Assembly: GCA_011090425.1 (NCBI GenBank)
Contig: PHGD01000001.1
Span: 1-64,000, forward strand
Origin: Nitrospira sp. LK70
GTDB lineage: Bacteria; Nitrospirota; Nitrospiria; Nitrospirales; Nitrospiraceae
Length of the DNA stretch: 64,000 bases
Direction: 5' to 3'
Shown here: piece by piece, positions 25,839 through 34,432 of the stretch
How the letters are laid out: each line of letters opens with the position of its first letter
Position numbering within the stretch: position 1 is the first letter of the stretch
Notes under the pieces: generated by a model
The model's input: only the letters and a program-made list of their open reading frames with translations
Told to the model about the DNA's origin: nothing
Database searches by the model: none
Translations under genes and position numbers: made by a program

Positions 25839-26733
25839 GTAGCGCCCGCTCGAAAGGGCGGGCGAGGATTGAAACACAGTAGACATGGGACCGGCGCCCC
25901 GGCGGCGCGGTAGCGCCCGCTCGAAAGGGCGGGCGAGGATTGAAACCGTGACGCAACATATGCTACAGCCATGATGATTGGTAGCGCCCGCTCGAAAGGG
26001 CGGGCGAGGATTGAAACTTTTCGCAGTCGGCGAACGGCACGCGCAATACACGTAGCGCCCGCTCGAAAGGGCGGGCGAGGATTGAAACCGTCGGATCGAG
26101 GTTGCAGACCCGGCGGCATTGGTAGCGCCCGCTCGAAAGGGCGGGCGAGGATTGAAACCCATCATTCAAGACCACCTGAAAATCAGGTGTCAGGGTAGCG
26201 CCCGCTCGAAAGGGCGGGCGAGGATTGAAACACGGACGGTCACGAAGTAGTCACGCTCACTAACAGGTAGCGCCCGCTCGAAAGGGCGGGCGAGGATTGA
26301 AACTGGCGATGCGCTGCTCTTTCTCAATGAAGGCGGCGTAGCGCCCGCTCGAAAGGGCGGGCGAGGATTGAAACTTCTCGAAACGCTCGTGACCATGCGC
26401 CCCATTCAAGTAGCGCCCGCTCGAAAGGGCGGGCGAGGATTGAAACTTCGCAAGGATTTCGTCGTAGGCGAACGCATCCAGTAGCGCCCGCTCGAAAGGG
26501 CGGGCGAGGATTGAAACCGCGTGCGTACTGTTGCATGCAGCGCGTATACTTGTAGCGCCCGCTCGAAAGGGCGGGCGAGGATTGAAACGCATGAGGCGCG
26601 TGCGGAACGAGACGCGGCGCGAGGTAGCGCCCGCTCGAAAGGGCGGGCGAGGATTGAAACAGCTCGAAGTATGCCATGATTCCCACATCGGCGGTAGTAG
26701 CGCCCGCTCGAAAGGGCGGGCGAGGATTGAAAC
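25839..26733 (+). CRISPR. Type I-C CRISPR array, 13 repeats and 12 spacers
   Basis: Thirteen identical 37-bp repeats begin at 25839, 25910, 25981, 26052, 26122, 26195, 26267, 26338, 26410, 26481, 26552, 26624 and 26697. Each starts GTAGCGCCCGCTCG and ends GGATTGAAAC; spacers are 33-36 bp. CGCCCGC and GCGGGCG within the repeat can form a 7-bp hairpin, the Cas5 processing site, leaving the usual ATTGAAAC-type 5' handle. The last repeat is as perfect as the first, so the array shows no end decay. The leader is on the cas2 side, so the newest spacer is at 25876. No spacer matches another part of the window by eye. Confidence 0.98.
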
Positions 26734-26759
26734 AAAGTCAAACGGTATTCGAAAGTAAC

Positions 26760-26896
26760 AAGGGGGTCGGATACATTTGTATGGGAAGCAACATTCGATA
26801 CAGTACTGCCATGCGAATCCAAATTCCCTTCTGTCCACGTTGAGCCTGCCTCTGTTCTGTCAATCCCTCCGCATCTCCGTTACAATGCCGACATTG
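26760..26896. repeat. ~138-bp direct repeat, copy 1
   Basis: Runs from GGGGTCGGATAC to ACAATGCCGACATT. It aligns along its whole length with 27937-28074, with scattered substitutions only. It does not code. Both copies stand in front of nucleotidyltransferase fragments, so it may be the duplicated upstream region of such a module, or a REP-like element, since its GGGTCGGGTACCTTTGTATGG start recalls repeats seen near RAYT transposases. Confidence 0.75.
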
Positions 26897-26990
26897 TGAA
26901 ATCGGCGGGCTTCGATGCGAGGCCGGGACTAGGGCTGGCAGGACCGTGCGACGGATCGACGCATCGACGAGTCGGAGAGAGGTCTCATGA

Positions 26991-27107
26991 GGACGATCGG
27001 CACAGGAAGAGGCGACGTTGGTCGATCTGCAGCAGCGGGTGCATGGAGCATTGTCGGGTCTTTCCATGCGCTGGACGCTCTTCGGCTCTCGTGCGTGGCA
27101 AGAAGGG
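26991..27107 (+). pseudogene. Fragment of a minimal nucleotidyltransferase
   Basis: A frame without a start reads EEATLVDLQQRVHGALSGLS, then MRWTLFGSRAWQEG. The LFGSRA phosphate-loop motif after two helices is that of MNT-type nucleotidyltransferases, but no D-x-D follows and the frame is lost. It appears fused to the tail of a different gene (see 27091). Confidence 0.4.
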
Positions 27108-27363
27108 CAAGGCAGAGGCGATCGAAGACGTGAGCGAAGAAGCACTGACTGCTCGTCGCGAGGCCACAACGCCTGATCGCGTGCATGCAGCTATGTTGTT
27201 GCAATCTGGTGGTCGCGCCAATGCCCTGCGTGCGCTGCTCAAGGCCGAGCAGGAACGAGGTCCCGACTTCCTGCGTCTCGCGAACTCCCTTTCGGCTCTG
27301 TATCCGAAAGACAGTGAAGAGAAGCGGCTGCTTGACGCGATGCTGTTGGCGGTGCCGCGGTGA
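27091..27363 (+). pseudogene. C-terminal remnant resembling DUF1156-type DNA methyltransferases
   Basis: An open frame without a proper start encodes TPDRVHAAMLLQSGGRANAL, then RALLKAEQERG, DFLRLANSLSALYPKDSEEKRLLDAML. This resembles the extreme C-terminus of large DUF1156 methyltransferase-type proteins of phage-defence islands, in which an RVH-AM-L, A-ALYP-x-x-x-EK-x-x-D stretch ends the protein. The remaining ~900 residues are missing. It is a recollection-based match, not a computed one. Confidence 0.4.
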
Positions 27364-27380
27364 CAGAGGGTTCCGCGACC

Positions 27381-27653
27381 ATGAAGCCCATTGCCGTCAC
27401 TTCGCATGCTCGCAAACGAATGCATCAGCGAGGTGCCCGTGAAGAGGATGTGGTCAAGGCCATCCAGATTGGTGAACGTGAAGCAGCGCAAAGAGGGCTG
27501 ATCCTCTATCGATTGAATTTGGAATTTCATCGTGAGTGGGATGGGCGGTATTATCGCATGCAGCAGGTCGCCCCAGTTGTGGCGGAAGAGCCAGATCGCA
27601 TTGTGGTGATCACCGTCTATACGTTCTACTTTCAAGAAGGAGGCAAACCGTGA
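27381..27653 (+). CDS. DUF4258 protein, likely toxin of a small module
   Basis: A 90-residue DUF4258 protein starting MKPIAVTSHARKRMHQRGAREEDVVKAI, with the conserved H-A-x-x-R-x-x-x-R-G segment and a C-terminal IVVITVYTF strand. DUF4258 belongs to the RelE-like/HigB-type fold group and is often paired with a DUF2283 protein. Here the DUF2283 gene overlaps its stop (GTGA). Starting at 27381 fits the domain; the frame extends seven codons further upstream. Confidence 0.82.
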   Translation: MKPIAVTSHARKRMHQRGAREEDVVKAIQIGEREAAQRGLILYRLNLEFHREWDGRYYRMQQVAPVVAEEPDRIVVITVYTFYFQEGGKP

Positions 27654-27874
27654 AAATCGAGTACGACAAGGAAGCGGATGCCATGTATATTCGCCTGCAA
27701 GAAGGTGACTTTCAGTGTCGGAGTGTCCGTCTGACGGATGACATTACATTAGACTTTGCTGCCGGGGAACAGCTGGTCGGCATCGAGTTGCTGGGCGCCA
27801 GCCGCTTATTCGAGAAGCCTGGAACGCCGGTAATCGAATTGAAAGACCTGATTCCTAAGGTAATCGCTGCTTAG
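27650..27874 (+). CDS. DUF2283 protein, likely antitoxin partner
   Basis: A 74-residue DUF2283 protein (KIEYDKEADAMYIRLQEGDF, then LTDDITLDFAAGEQLVGIELLGASR). It begins with GTG 27650, which overlaps the DUF4258 stop and follows AGGAGG by five bases. The pair looks intact, unlike its neighbours. The reverse-order toxin-antitoxin role is inferred from the pairing. Confidence 0.82.
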   Translation: MKIEYDKEADAMYIRLQEGDFQCRSVRLTDDITLDFAAGEQLVGIELLGASRLFEKPGTPVIELKDLIPKVIAA

Positions 27875-27936
27875 CCATGATGGAGAAGGGCTGCAGAACG
27901 TACGAAGGTGCTTGCCGCAGCCAGCACTGCACAAGC

Positions 27937-28074
27937 AAAGGGGTCGGGTACCTTTGTATGGGGAGCACCATTCGATGCAGTACTGTCATGCGAATCCAAA
28001 TCAACTTTTGTGTACGTTGAGCCTACGCCTATCCTGTTAATCCCTCCGTACATCCGCTACAATGCCGGCATTAG
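27937..28074. repeat. ~138-bp direct repeat, copy 2
   Basis: From GGGGTCGGGTACC to ACAATGCCGGCATTA, the counterpart of 26760-26896. It directly precedes the second nucleotidyltransferase fragment. Confidence 0.75.
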
Positions 28075-28227
28075 TATGAGGCGCTGATTCAGGAATTGCT
28101 CCGCTTGTTGCGGGAGGAATTCGGCGATCGGGTGCGGTCGTTGTTGGTATTCGCCTCGGAGGCGAAAGGGACCGCGCGTATGGTGAGCGGAGGGTGTCGG
28201 GAAGGGCAACGATCACACGATGCTTGA
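28075..28227 (+). pseudogene. Truncated minimal nucleotidyltransferase
   Basis: The frame reads YEALIQELLRLLREEFGDRV, then RSLLVFASEAKGTARM. It follows the MNT pattern F-G-D-R-V-x-S-L-x-L-F-G-S-x-A-K-G-T-A-R but has FAS where the phosphate loop should be FGS, and it ends before the D-x-D. It has no start codon in a good place. It overlaps the start of the next nucleotidyltransferase fragment. Confidence 0.45.
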
Positions 28228-28655
28228 TCCATGCCGGATCGAGATGTTGGATGAGGCGATGGTGGAGATTCTCCGTCGCAAGACACCCGCTGAGCGTCTG
28301 GCGATCGGCTCAAAAGATGTCGCCTCCATGGCATACGGTGAGCCGCGATTGACCAATGACATCGATGGAGTGGCAGGCATTCGTGAGGCTGATATTTCGG
28401 ACGTGGTGACCGCTTTTCCAGCTCCTGAATTCTATCTCAGCGATGAGGCGATTCGCGACGCCCTTCGGCGGGATGGGCAGTTCAATATCATCCATCCCGG
28501 GTCGGGGCTGAAGGCGGATGTGATGGTGCGGAAAGACACGCCGTTCGATCGCAGCCGGTTTGCGCGGGCTCGCTCGCTGGGCCCGGCCGAGTCGTACAGG
28601 GCAGCTTTTGCTTCGGCGGAGGACGTCAGCAAGAAAACGGAATATTTCCGCGTTA
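28220..28655 (+). pseudogene. Truncated nucleotidyltransferase (AbiEii-type)
   Basis: About 145 codons encode LAIGSKDVASMAYGEPRLTNDIDGVAGI, then FPAPEFYLSDEAIRDALRR, FNIIHPGSGLKADVMVRKDTPFDRSRFARAR and FASAEDV. In intact relatives the first motif reads GSVASMAYGEPR-x-T-x-DID-x-V, so a short insertion is present at GSKDVAS. Soon after EDV the frame loses the conserved KK-x-EYYR ... DI end and runs into the ribosome site of the next gene. The 3' quarter has been replaced by the lipoprotein gene region. Confidence 0.6.
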
Positions 28656-28667
28656 AGGAGGTGTTTG

Positions 28668-29387
28668 ATGGGTGCATTGTCCCGTGTCGCATTGCTCATC
28701 ATGGTGGCTCTGCTGGTCGGGTGTGCCTCGACCAAGCAAGCAAGGTCGATGGAAAAATCCGGCTTTCTTGGCGATCTGTACCCACTGATGCAGAAAGGCA
28801 AGGAGGGAGAGGCGCTCCTGGTGTACAAGAACCCGCGCGTGGCCCTCATCCCACGCGGGACGTACAAGAAGATGCTCTTGGAACCGGTTACGATGTGGGG
28901 GCCACCGGCTGTGGAACAGAAGACCGCTCCACAAAAGGAGCTTCAGGCGGTGGCCGATATGTTGTACAGCCTGATGTACGAGAGTTTGTCGAAAGATTAC
29001 GAGATGGTTTCCGTGCCGGAGCCGAATACCTTGCGTATTCAAGCGGCCATCACGCGGGCTAATCAGTCGTATGTCGTCCTGCGCGCCGTCTCCACGATCC
29101 CCGCTCCGATGAATTACGTCGCCCTTGCCTCGTTCCTGAAGGACCTCGGGACCGGAAAGCCTCTCTTTGTCGGAGAAGCCAGCATCGAGGGGAAGATTTT
29201 GGATGCGCAAACGGGTGAAGTACTTGGCGCTTCCGCCGACCGGCGAGTCGGCAAGAGGCATCTGGATGCTCATTCATTCGACTCCTGGGATGATGTGCAT
29301 CAGACCTTGGCGTTTTGGGCGGAGCAGGTCCGGTACCGACTGTGCCAGGAGCGAGGCGGATCCAACTGCACGCCCCCGAAGGAATGA
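28668..29387 (+). CDS. DUF3313-like lipoprotein
   Basis: A 239-residue lipoprotein. The signal MGALSRVALLIMVALLVGC has a clear lipobox (LVGC), giving a lipidated Cys19. The mature part (SGFLGDLYPLMQKGKEGEALLVYKNP, later GEASIEGKILDAQTGEVLGASADRRVG) matches the DUF3313 pattern, a family of outer-membrane-directed lipoproteins of unknown role. AAGGAGG lies seven bases before ATG 28668, an ideal site. It closes the decayed region to the right of the CRISPR array. Confidence 0.8.
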   Translation: MGALSRVALLIMVALLVGCASTKQARSMEKSGFLGDLYPLMQKGKEGEALLVYKNPRVALIPRGTYKKMLLEPVTMWGPPAVEQKTAPQKELQAVADMLYSLMYESLSKDYEMVSVPEPNTLRIQAAITRANQSYVVLRAVSTIPAPMNYVALASFLKDLGTGKPLFVGEASIEGKILDAQTGEVLGASADRRVGKRHLDAHSFDSWDDVHQTLAFWAEQVRYRLCQERGGSNCTPPKE

Positions 29388-29496
29388 GGGATGCGTTAGC
29401 CGCCGTATCAGTCAGATCGTCCACGGCGTTACCGAGTCAACGGGGTCGATCGTTTGAAAACCGGCGCCGAGCGCGAGGGCAGGCTTCAATTTGACC

Positions 29497-30072
29497 TTAC
29501 GGGAGCAACTCCGCGACGGCGACTGTGGCTGTGGCGACGGCGACTGGAGCGATGCGGTCGGAAGGAACGAGCTTCTGAGACGAGCGGTACGAACTTGCTT
29601 GGCCGAGACTGGTCACTGGATCCCGGTATACTTCCAAACAACGCTCGGCGAGGTTGACGATCCAGTATTCTTGGATGCCGGCACTGGCGTAAATTCTAGT
29701 CTTGTACGTCCGGTCTTTAGCGAGTGTGCTGTCTGCCGCCTCGACAACGAGTACAGCTGTGTGAGGGTGGTCATGCACGTAATCTCGTGGAGAACCGGCC
29801 ACTACCGCAATGTCCGGTTCCGGTTCTGAATCCGGGTCCACGATGAGAGGCAATTGGATGCGGATCCAGTATGACGGACCAAAGGCATGTCGCAACGCCC
29901 CATCGATCAATCCAATACAAGCCGCATGCTGGCTCTGCTGAGGTGTCACAGCGATGATTTCTCCTTCAAGCAGCTCCACGCGCTCGTCGGGGCTGAGGAG
30001 GCCCACCTCGGCCATACGGTCGTATTCCCGGCGGGTCCAGCGCTTTGTGTGCACGGCAGGAGCAGCCATCAT
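29497..30072 (-). CDS. Uma2 family (DUF820) PD-(D/E)XK-fold protein
   Basis: A 191-residue Uma2 family protein: WTRREYDRMAEVGLLSPDERVELLEGEIIAV at the start, PDIAVVAGSPRDY near residue 95 (the Asp), VLVVEAADSTLAKDRTYK (the E-x-x) and YASAGIQEYWIVNL. Uma2 proteins have a restriction-endonuclease-like fold; most have no known role. The C-terminal 30 residues (VAVATATVAVAELLP) are low-complexity Ala/Val. Confidence 0.85.
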   Translation of the reverse strand: MMAAPAVHTKRWTRREYDRMAEVGLLSPDERVELLEGEIIAVTPQQSQHAACIGLIDGALRHAFGPSYWIRIQLPLIVDPDSEPEPDIAVVAGSPRDYVHDHPHTAVLVVEAADSTLAKDRTYKTRIYASAGIQEYWIVNLAERCLEVYRDPVTSLGQASSYRSSQKLVPSDRIAPVAVATATVAVAELLP

Positions 30073-30228
30073 TGCCTCGTATCGACTGAGCTGAGTCTAA
30101 CAAACCACCACTCTGATCACAAGCAATGGACCTGTCCAGCAAGATAGTTGTGGGATAGGATTGAAAATGGGCAGGCTACAGAGATACAAAGGACGGCTGA
30201 ACGACTACCACATTGAGGCGCAAGGAAC

Positions 30229-30654
30229 ATGGATATCGAAATCGGCTCCAATCTCTACCGTAATTCTAACGGCACCATCGAAGTCGAAGGTGTGCCGCAA
30301 ATCCAACTGGCTCGACATCCTTCAACCGGGGACCTCCTGGTGTCGTTTGCGCTGTTTGATGCGAACGGCCGGATGCTGGCGAAGGTGGTGGACAGCACCA
30401 TGATGTTCAACGAACGGCGCGCCTATGAATTGACGAAGACGAACCAAAGCGTGGCGATGAAAGAAGCTGAGTCCGGCAAAATTCTTCTGCATGTCGACGT
30501 GAAGGCCTCCGACGTCGTGTCTTTGTCGCGAGGAGAGTTTCACACGATGAAAGGCCGCCTGCTGCATGTGTCGCCGACGGAGTGGAAGCTTGAGAAGCAG
30601 CAGAGGAGTGGGCTCACTCAAGATGCCGACGGAGGCGCTGTGTCTATCGGTTAG
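30229..30654 (+). CDS. Hypothetical protein
   Basis: A 141-residue protein beginning [23 protein letters not shown]. It is predicted mostly beta, with no signal or membrane segment. I do not recognise it. AAGGA precedes the ATG. Its last 11 bases overlap the end of clpB, which is transcribed towards it. Confidence 0.55.
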   Translation: MDIEIGSNLYRNSNGTIEVEGVPQIQLARHPSTGDLLVSFALFDANGRMLAKVVDSTMMFNERRAYELTKTNQSVAMKEAESGKILLHVDVKASDVVSLSRGEFHTMKGRLLHVSPTEWKLEKQQRSGLTQDADGGAVSIG

Positions 30655-33259
30655 GCGAAGACGCCTGCTCGGTCGTTGTCGGCACCACGACCAGGTCTCC
30701 GTTTTTCATCTCCACCGACGCCGTTTCGCCGTCCCGCAACTCTCCCTTCACCAGCAACCTTGCGATCGGTGTTTCCAATTCCTGCTGAATGAGGCGCTTG
30801 AGGGGTCGTGCTCCATAGACCGGGTCATAGCCACGTTCTCCCAGATGCCTGAGCGCGGCAGGGCTCAGTGCGAGGGTCATCCGTCGCTCGGCCAATCGAT
30901 TGCGGAGGCGCTCCAGCTGAATTTCCACGATCTTGATCAAGTGCTCGGTGCCGAGTGGGTGGAACACCACGAGTTCATCGACCCGGTTCAAGAACTCCGG
31001 GCGAAAATGTTGACGCAATTCGCCCAGGACGACCGTTTTGACCTGTTCATACGACGCGCCCCGTTGTTGCGCTTCGAGAATGTGCGGGCTGCCGATGTTG
31101 GAGGTCATGATCAAGACGGTGTTCTTGAAATCGACCGTGCGGCCTTGGGAGTCGGTCAGTCGCCCATCGTCCAGCACTTGCAGCAAGACATTGAAGACAT
31201 CGTGGTGCGCCTTTTCGATCTCATCGAACAGGATCACCGAGAATGGGCGCCGTCGAACGGCTTCGGTGAGTTGACCGCCTTCTTCGTATCCGATGTAGCC
31301 GGGAGGCGCGCCGATGAGGCGGGCGACCGTGTGTTTTTCCATATATTCGGACATGTCGATTCTGATCAGGTTTCCTTCGTCGTCGAACAGAATTGTGGCC
31401 AACGCACGGGCCAATTCCGTTTTCCCGACACCGGTTGGGCCGAGGAACAGAAATGAACCGATCGGACGATTGGGATCTTTGATACCCGACCGGGCACGAA
31501 GCACGGCGTCTGCGACGGCTCGAACGCCTTCATCTTGTCCTACGACACGTTGATGCAACAGTTCCTCGAGTTTCAACAGTTTGTCGGTTTCCCCTTCGAG
31601 CAAACGAGAGACAGGAATACCGGTCCACCGACTGACCACGGCGGCAATCTCGTCTTCATCGACCTCTTCTTTCAGGAGTTTTGTCTCGTCCTGTTTTTTC
31701 CCTAACTGCTGTTGTTCCAGTTCCAATTCCCGCTCGAGCCGGGGCAGTTCTCCGTACCGCAGCTCAGCCACCCGATTGAGGTCATAGGCCCGTTCGGCTT
31801 GATCGATCTTCAGTTTGACGTCTTCAATCGCCTCACGGGTCTTGCGAAGGCGTGAGACGGAGGTCTTTTCCGATTCCCACCTGGTTTTCAGGGTCTGCAA
31901 GTCGCGTTGCTTTTCGTTCAGCTCGGTCTCGATGGCGGCCAAGCGGGCGATGCTCGCCGGGTCCGTTTCTTTTTTCAAGGCTTCCCGCTCAATTTCCAGT
32001 TGGAGCACCTTGCGTGAGACCTCATCCAGCTCAGCCGGAAGGCTGTCGATTTCGGTCCTGAGCCGCGCGGCGGCCTCATCGACCAAGTCGATGGCTTTAT
32101 CCGGAAGAAACCGATCGGAAATGTATCGATGCGACAATTTCGCCGCCGCGACCAGGGCGCTATCCTTGATCCGCACGCCATGGTGGACTTCATACCGCTC
32201 TTTGAGGCCGCGCAAAATGGAAATGGTGTTCTCCACGGAGGGCTGGTCGACCAGGACCGTCTGGAAACGACGTTCCAAAGCGGCATCTTTTTCGATGTGT
32301 TTCCGGTACTCATCGAGCGTCGTGGCGCCGATGAGGTGCAATTCGCCCCTCGCCAGCATCGGCTTCAACAGATTGGCCGCGTCCATCGCACCTTCGGCCG
32401 CCCCGGCACCGACGACCGTATGCAATTCGTCGATGAACAACAGAATCTGACCTTGGGAGGATTGAATTTCCTTGAGCACGGCTTTGAGCCGCTCCTCGAA
32501 CTCGCCGCGAAACTTGGCCCCGGCGACCAGCGAGCCCATGTCCAACGCAAAGAGCTTCTTCTGTTTGAGACCTTCGGGAACATCCCCTTTGACGATGCGA
32601 ATCGCCAGCCCTTCCACGATCGCGGTTTTTCCGACCCCCGGTTCGCCGATGAGTACAGGGTTGTTCTTCGTTCGGCGTGAGAGAATCTGAATCACACGCC
32701 TGATTTCGTCGTCACGACCGATGACGGGGTCGAGCTTGCCTTGTCCGGCTAATTGAGTCAGATCACGCCCGTATTTCACCAGCGACTGGTAGGTGCTTTC
32801 GGGATCCTGACTGGTGACGCGCTGATTGCCGCGCACCTGTTGCAATCCGGACAAGAGACGATCCCTGGTGAGTCCCAGTTTCTTGAGCACTCCTCCTTCC
32901 TGAACCATGGCCAACAGCACATGCTCGACGCTGAGAAAATCGTCCTTGAGCGATTTCTGTTCGTCCTCCGCACGATTGAGGACCTGGGTCAGTCGCGTGG
33001 CGATGTGCATTTGGCCGGGAGCGGCCCCGGAGCCTTGCACTTGCGGCAGCTTTGCCAAGGCTTGTTCGACCGCTTGCCGAACCGCAGAAAGGGCAAGACC
33101 GGCCCCTTCGAGCAGCGCCGGAGTCGTTCCACCTTCTTGGTCGAGCAGCGTCAACAGCAGGTGCTCGACATCGATGCCTTGATGGCTTCTTCGCTGGGCA
33201 TGGGCAGAGGCGGACTGGAGTGCCTCTTGCAACTTGATCGTCATCCGGTTCATATCCAT
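30644..33259 (-). CDS. clpB: ClpB disaggregase
   Basis: An 871-residue Hsp100 chaperone with all parts: N domain ([28 protein letters not shown], 1-150), NBD1 with Walker [17 protein letters not shown] (~205), the long coiled-coil middle domain (~400-530), NBD2 with Walker [16 protein letters not shown] (~605) and the D2-small domain ending [11 protein letters not shown]. With DnaK it extracts and refolds aggregated proteins using ATP. The middle domain separates ClpB from ClpA/C. I see no CIRCE operator upstream. It converges with the 30229 gene. Confidence 0.96.
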   Translation of the reverse strand: MDMNRMTIKLQEALQSASAHAQRRSHQGIDVEHLLLTLLDQEGGTTPALLEGAGLALSAVRQAVEQALAKLPQVQGSGAAPGQMHIATRLTQVLNRAEDEQKSLKDDFLSVEHVLLAMVQEGGVLKKLGLTRDRLLSGLQQVRGNQRVTSQDPESTYQSLVKYGRDLTQLAGQGKLDPVIGRDDEIRRVIQILSRRTKNNPVLIGEPGVGKTAIVEGLAIRIVKGDVPEGLKQKKLFALDMGSLVAGAKFRGEFEERLKAVLKEIQSSQGQILLFIDELHTVVGAGAAEGAMDAANLLKPMLARGELHLIGATTLDEYRKHIEKDAALERRFQTVLVDQPSVENTISILRGLKERYEVHHGVRIKDSALVAAAKLSHRYISDRFLPDKAIDLVDEAAARLRTEIDSLPAELDEVSRKVLQLEIEREALKKETDPASIARLAAIETELNEKQRDLQTLKTRWESEKTSVSRLRKTREAIEDVKLKIDQAERAYDLNRVAELRYGELPRLERELELEQQQLGKKQDETKLLKEEVDEDEIAAVVSRWTGIPVSRLLEGETDKLLKLEELLHQRVVGQDEGVRAVADAVLRARSGIKDPNRPIGSFLFLGPTGVGKTELARALATILFDDEGNLIRIDMSEYMEKHTVARLIGAPPGYIGYEEGGQLTEAVRRRPFSVILFDEIEKAHHDVFNVLLQVLDDGRLTDSQGRTVDFKNTVLIMTSNIGSPHILEAQQRGASYEQVKTVVLGELRQHFRPEFLNRVDELVVFHPLGTEHLIKIVEIQLERLRNRLAERRMTLALSPAALRHLGERGYDPVYGARPLKRLIQQELETPIARLLVKGELRDGETASVEMKNGDLVVVPTTTEQASSPNR

Positions 33260-33379
33260 AATGATTCACCCGTGAAAAGATAGTCGTGAAAAGATACCGT
33301 TGATAAGTCATGTGATAATCATCAGGTCGCGGCAAGTCAACCAAGAATCCATTTTTCCGTTTCCGGGCGCGACTAGTCC

Positions 33380-33408
33380 TTGACCTCTTGGTCAATCCCG
33401 ATTAGGGT
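33380..33408 (+). promoter_or_regulatory. Palindrome and possible promoter before the membrane gene
   Basis: TTGACC-TCTT-GGTCAA (33380-33395) is a perfect 6-bp inverted repeat. Its left arm is also a good -35 box, with TAGGGT 17 bases later (33403-33408) as a weak -10, only 10 bases before the ATG of the membrane protein gene. It lies between two divergent genes (clpB leftward, membrane protein rightward), so it could be an operator for either. Confidence 0.3.
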
Positions 33409-33418
33409 ACGCACCGTC

Positions 33419-34249
33419 ATGGTCAACCTCGTCTCAGCTACGCTTCAACTGTATCGGCATGTCTTGTATGCGACAGGGCGTTCGTTCGCTCGAAGCTGGG
33501 TGACCGTGGTGGCTCTCATTGTATTCGCCATCCTGTTTTTGGGAACGTCACGGATCGCCGCTCCATTGGGAATAGGAGGCGGGTTCATACTCGGCATCGT
33601 CAACGCATTGTTGGTGGGCGCGACTCTCCGGCTGATCGAACAGTCTCTCAGTGGAGCGAGGTCCATTCAACTCAGGGATGTGACCGAGAGCTTTGGGCAT
33701 TATTTCTGGGACGTGATCGGGGTGGGATTCGTGCTGTGGTTGCCGACGATGCTGCTCGACATGGGGATGCAGGCGAATCCCTATGGGCAGTTTCTTTTGT
33801 CGGCGTTTCTGCTGCTGGTCTTCATCCTGTTGAATCCGGCGCCGGAGGTGATTTATCAAGTCCGCCATGACTCAACGCTCAACGTGTTCAAGACCTCCTA
33901 TGAGTTTGTGTTGGAACATTGGGTCGAGTGGTTCCTCCCCTTTGCGATTCTCATCTTGCCGGTGGTGCTTTCGCCGAGCGGGTTGCAGGAATTTTTTGTG
34001 CTTTCCGGCCGTGTGGGGCGGGGAGCGGGCCTCGATTTTTTCCAAATCCTCATGCTGCCGCTCACCGCGATCGGGGGGTGGTTATCCTACGTGGGCTTGG
34101 ATTCCGAAGGGCAAGGGATTATTCTACTGCTCCTGACTCCGCCGGTAGCCATGGCGATTCTGCTGTTCCGCGGCCACCTTTTTGCCTCGCTCCATGGGTC
34201 CTCTAGACGGCAACGTCTATTTTCTCACCAGTTCGGCGCCAGGCAGTAG
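33419..34249 (+). CDS. Integral membrane protein
   Basis: A 276-residue protein with about six hydrophobic helices (for example WVTVVALIVFAILFLG, GGFILGIVNALLVGATL, FVLWLPTMLLDMG, FLLSAFLLLVFILLN, FLPFAILILPVVL). No domain is recognised. The ATG at 33419 is chosen by the start of conserved-looking hydrophobic character; the frame extends upstream 13 codons through the promoter-like palindrome. Confidence 0.65.
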   Translation: MVNLVSATLQLYRHVLYATGRSFARSWVTVVALIVFAILFLGTSRIAAPLGIGGGFILGIVNALLVGATLRLIEQSLSGARSIQLRDVTESFGHYFWDVIGVGFVLWLPTMLLDMGMQANPYGQFLLSAFLLLVFILLNPAPEVIYQVRHDSTLNVFKTSYEFVLEHWVEWFLPFAILILPVVLSPSGLQEFFVLSGRVGRGAGLDFFQILMLPLTAIGGWLSYVGLDSEGQGIILLLLTPPVAMAILLFRGHLFASLHGSSRRQRLFSHQFGARQ

Positions 34250-34302
34250 GGTTGAAGTCAAAATCAATTGTCACCGAGGCTCATGTCATTACATGCGTGC
34301 CA

Positions 34303-34320
34303 GTGTCGGCTCGTGACACT
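34303..34320. promoter_or_regulatory. Inverted repeat AGTGTC-N7-GACACT
   Basis: A perfect 6-bp dyad upstream of the kinase gene and 15 bases before a sigma-54-like promoter. The E. coli response regulator GlrR recognises TGTC-N10-GACA; the half-sites here are the same but the spacing is N7. It may be a binding site for the regulator encoded two genes downstream. Confidence 0.3.
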
Positions 34321-34334
34321 TCTTGAGCTGATGC

Positions 34335-34350
34335 TGGTTCTTGGCTTGCC
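34335..34350 (+). promoter_or_regulatory. Possible sigma-54 promoter of the kinase operon
   Basis: TGGTTC-TTGGC-TTGCC has the invariant GG at -24 and GC at -12 with ten bases between, as in TGGCAC-N5-TTGC. The -24 element is only partly conserved. It would start transcription near 34361, about 70 bases before the kinase gene, and would fit autoregulation by the sigma-54 activator in this operon. Confidence 0.3.
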
Positions 34351-34432
34351 GATCGGACCTGAAATAATGTATGGGTTAGCCTACACGTGAGCTTGTTCCT
34401 TCACTTATGTGGTGCGGAGAAGGTGCAGACCC

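Noticed and set aside
25876-26696. Self-targeting spacers
   Set aside because: Reading the spacers against the rest of the window by eye showed no match; a proper search was not possible.
25091-26838. Long minus-strand frames across the CRISPR array with repeated peptides
   Set aside because: They arise because the 37-bp repeat has no stop on that strand in any frame; the DNA is an array with a leader and adjacent cas genes, not a repeat protein.
30566-33283. Several long plus-strand frames
   Set aside because: They lie opposite clpB and mirror its codon bias; no homology or ribosome site.
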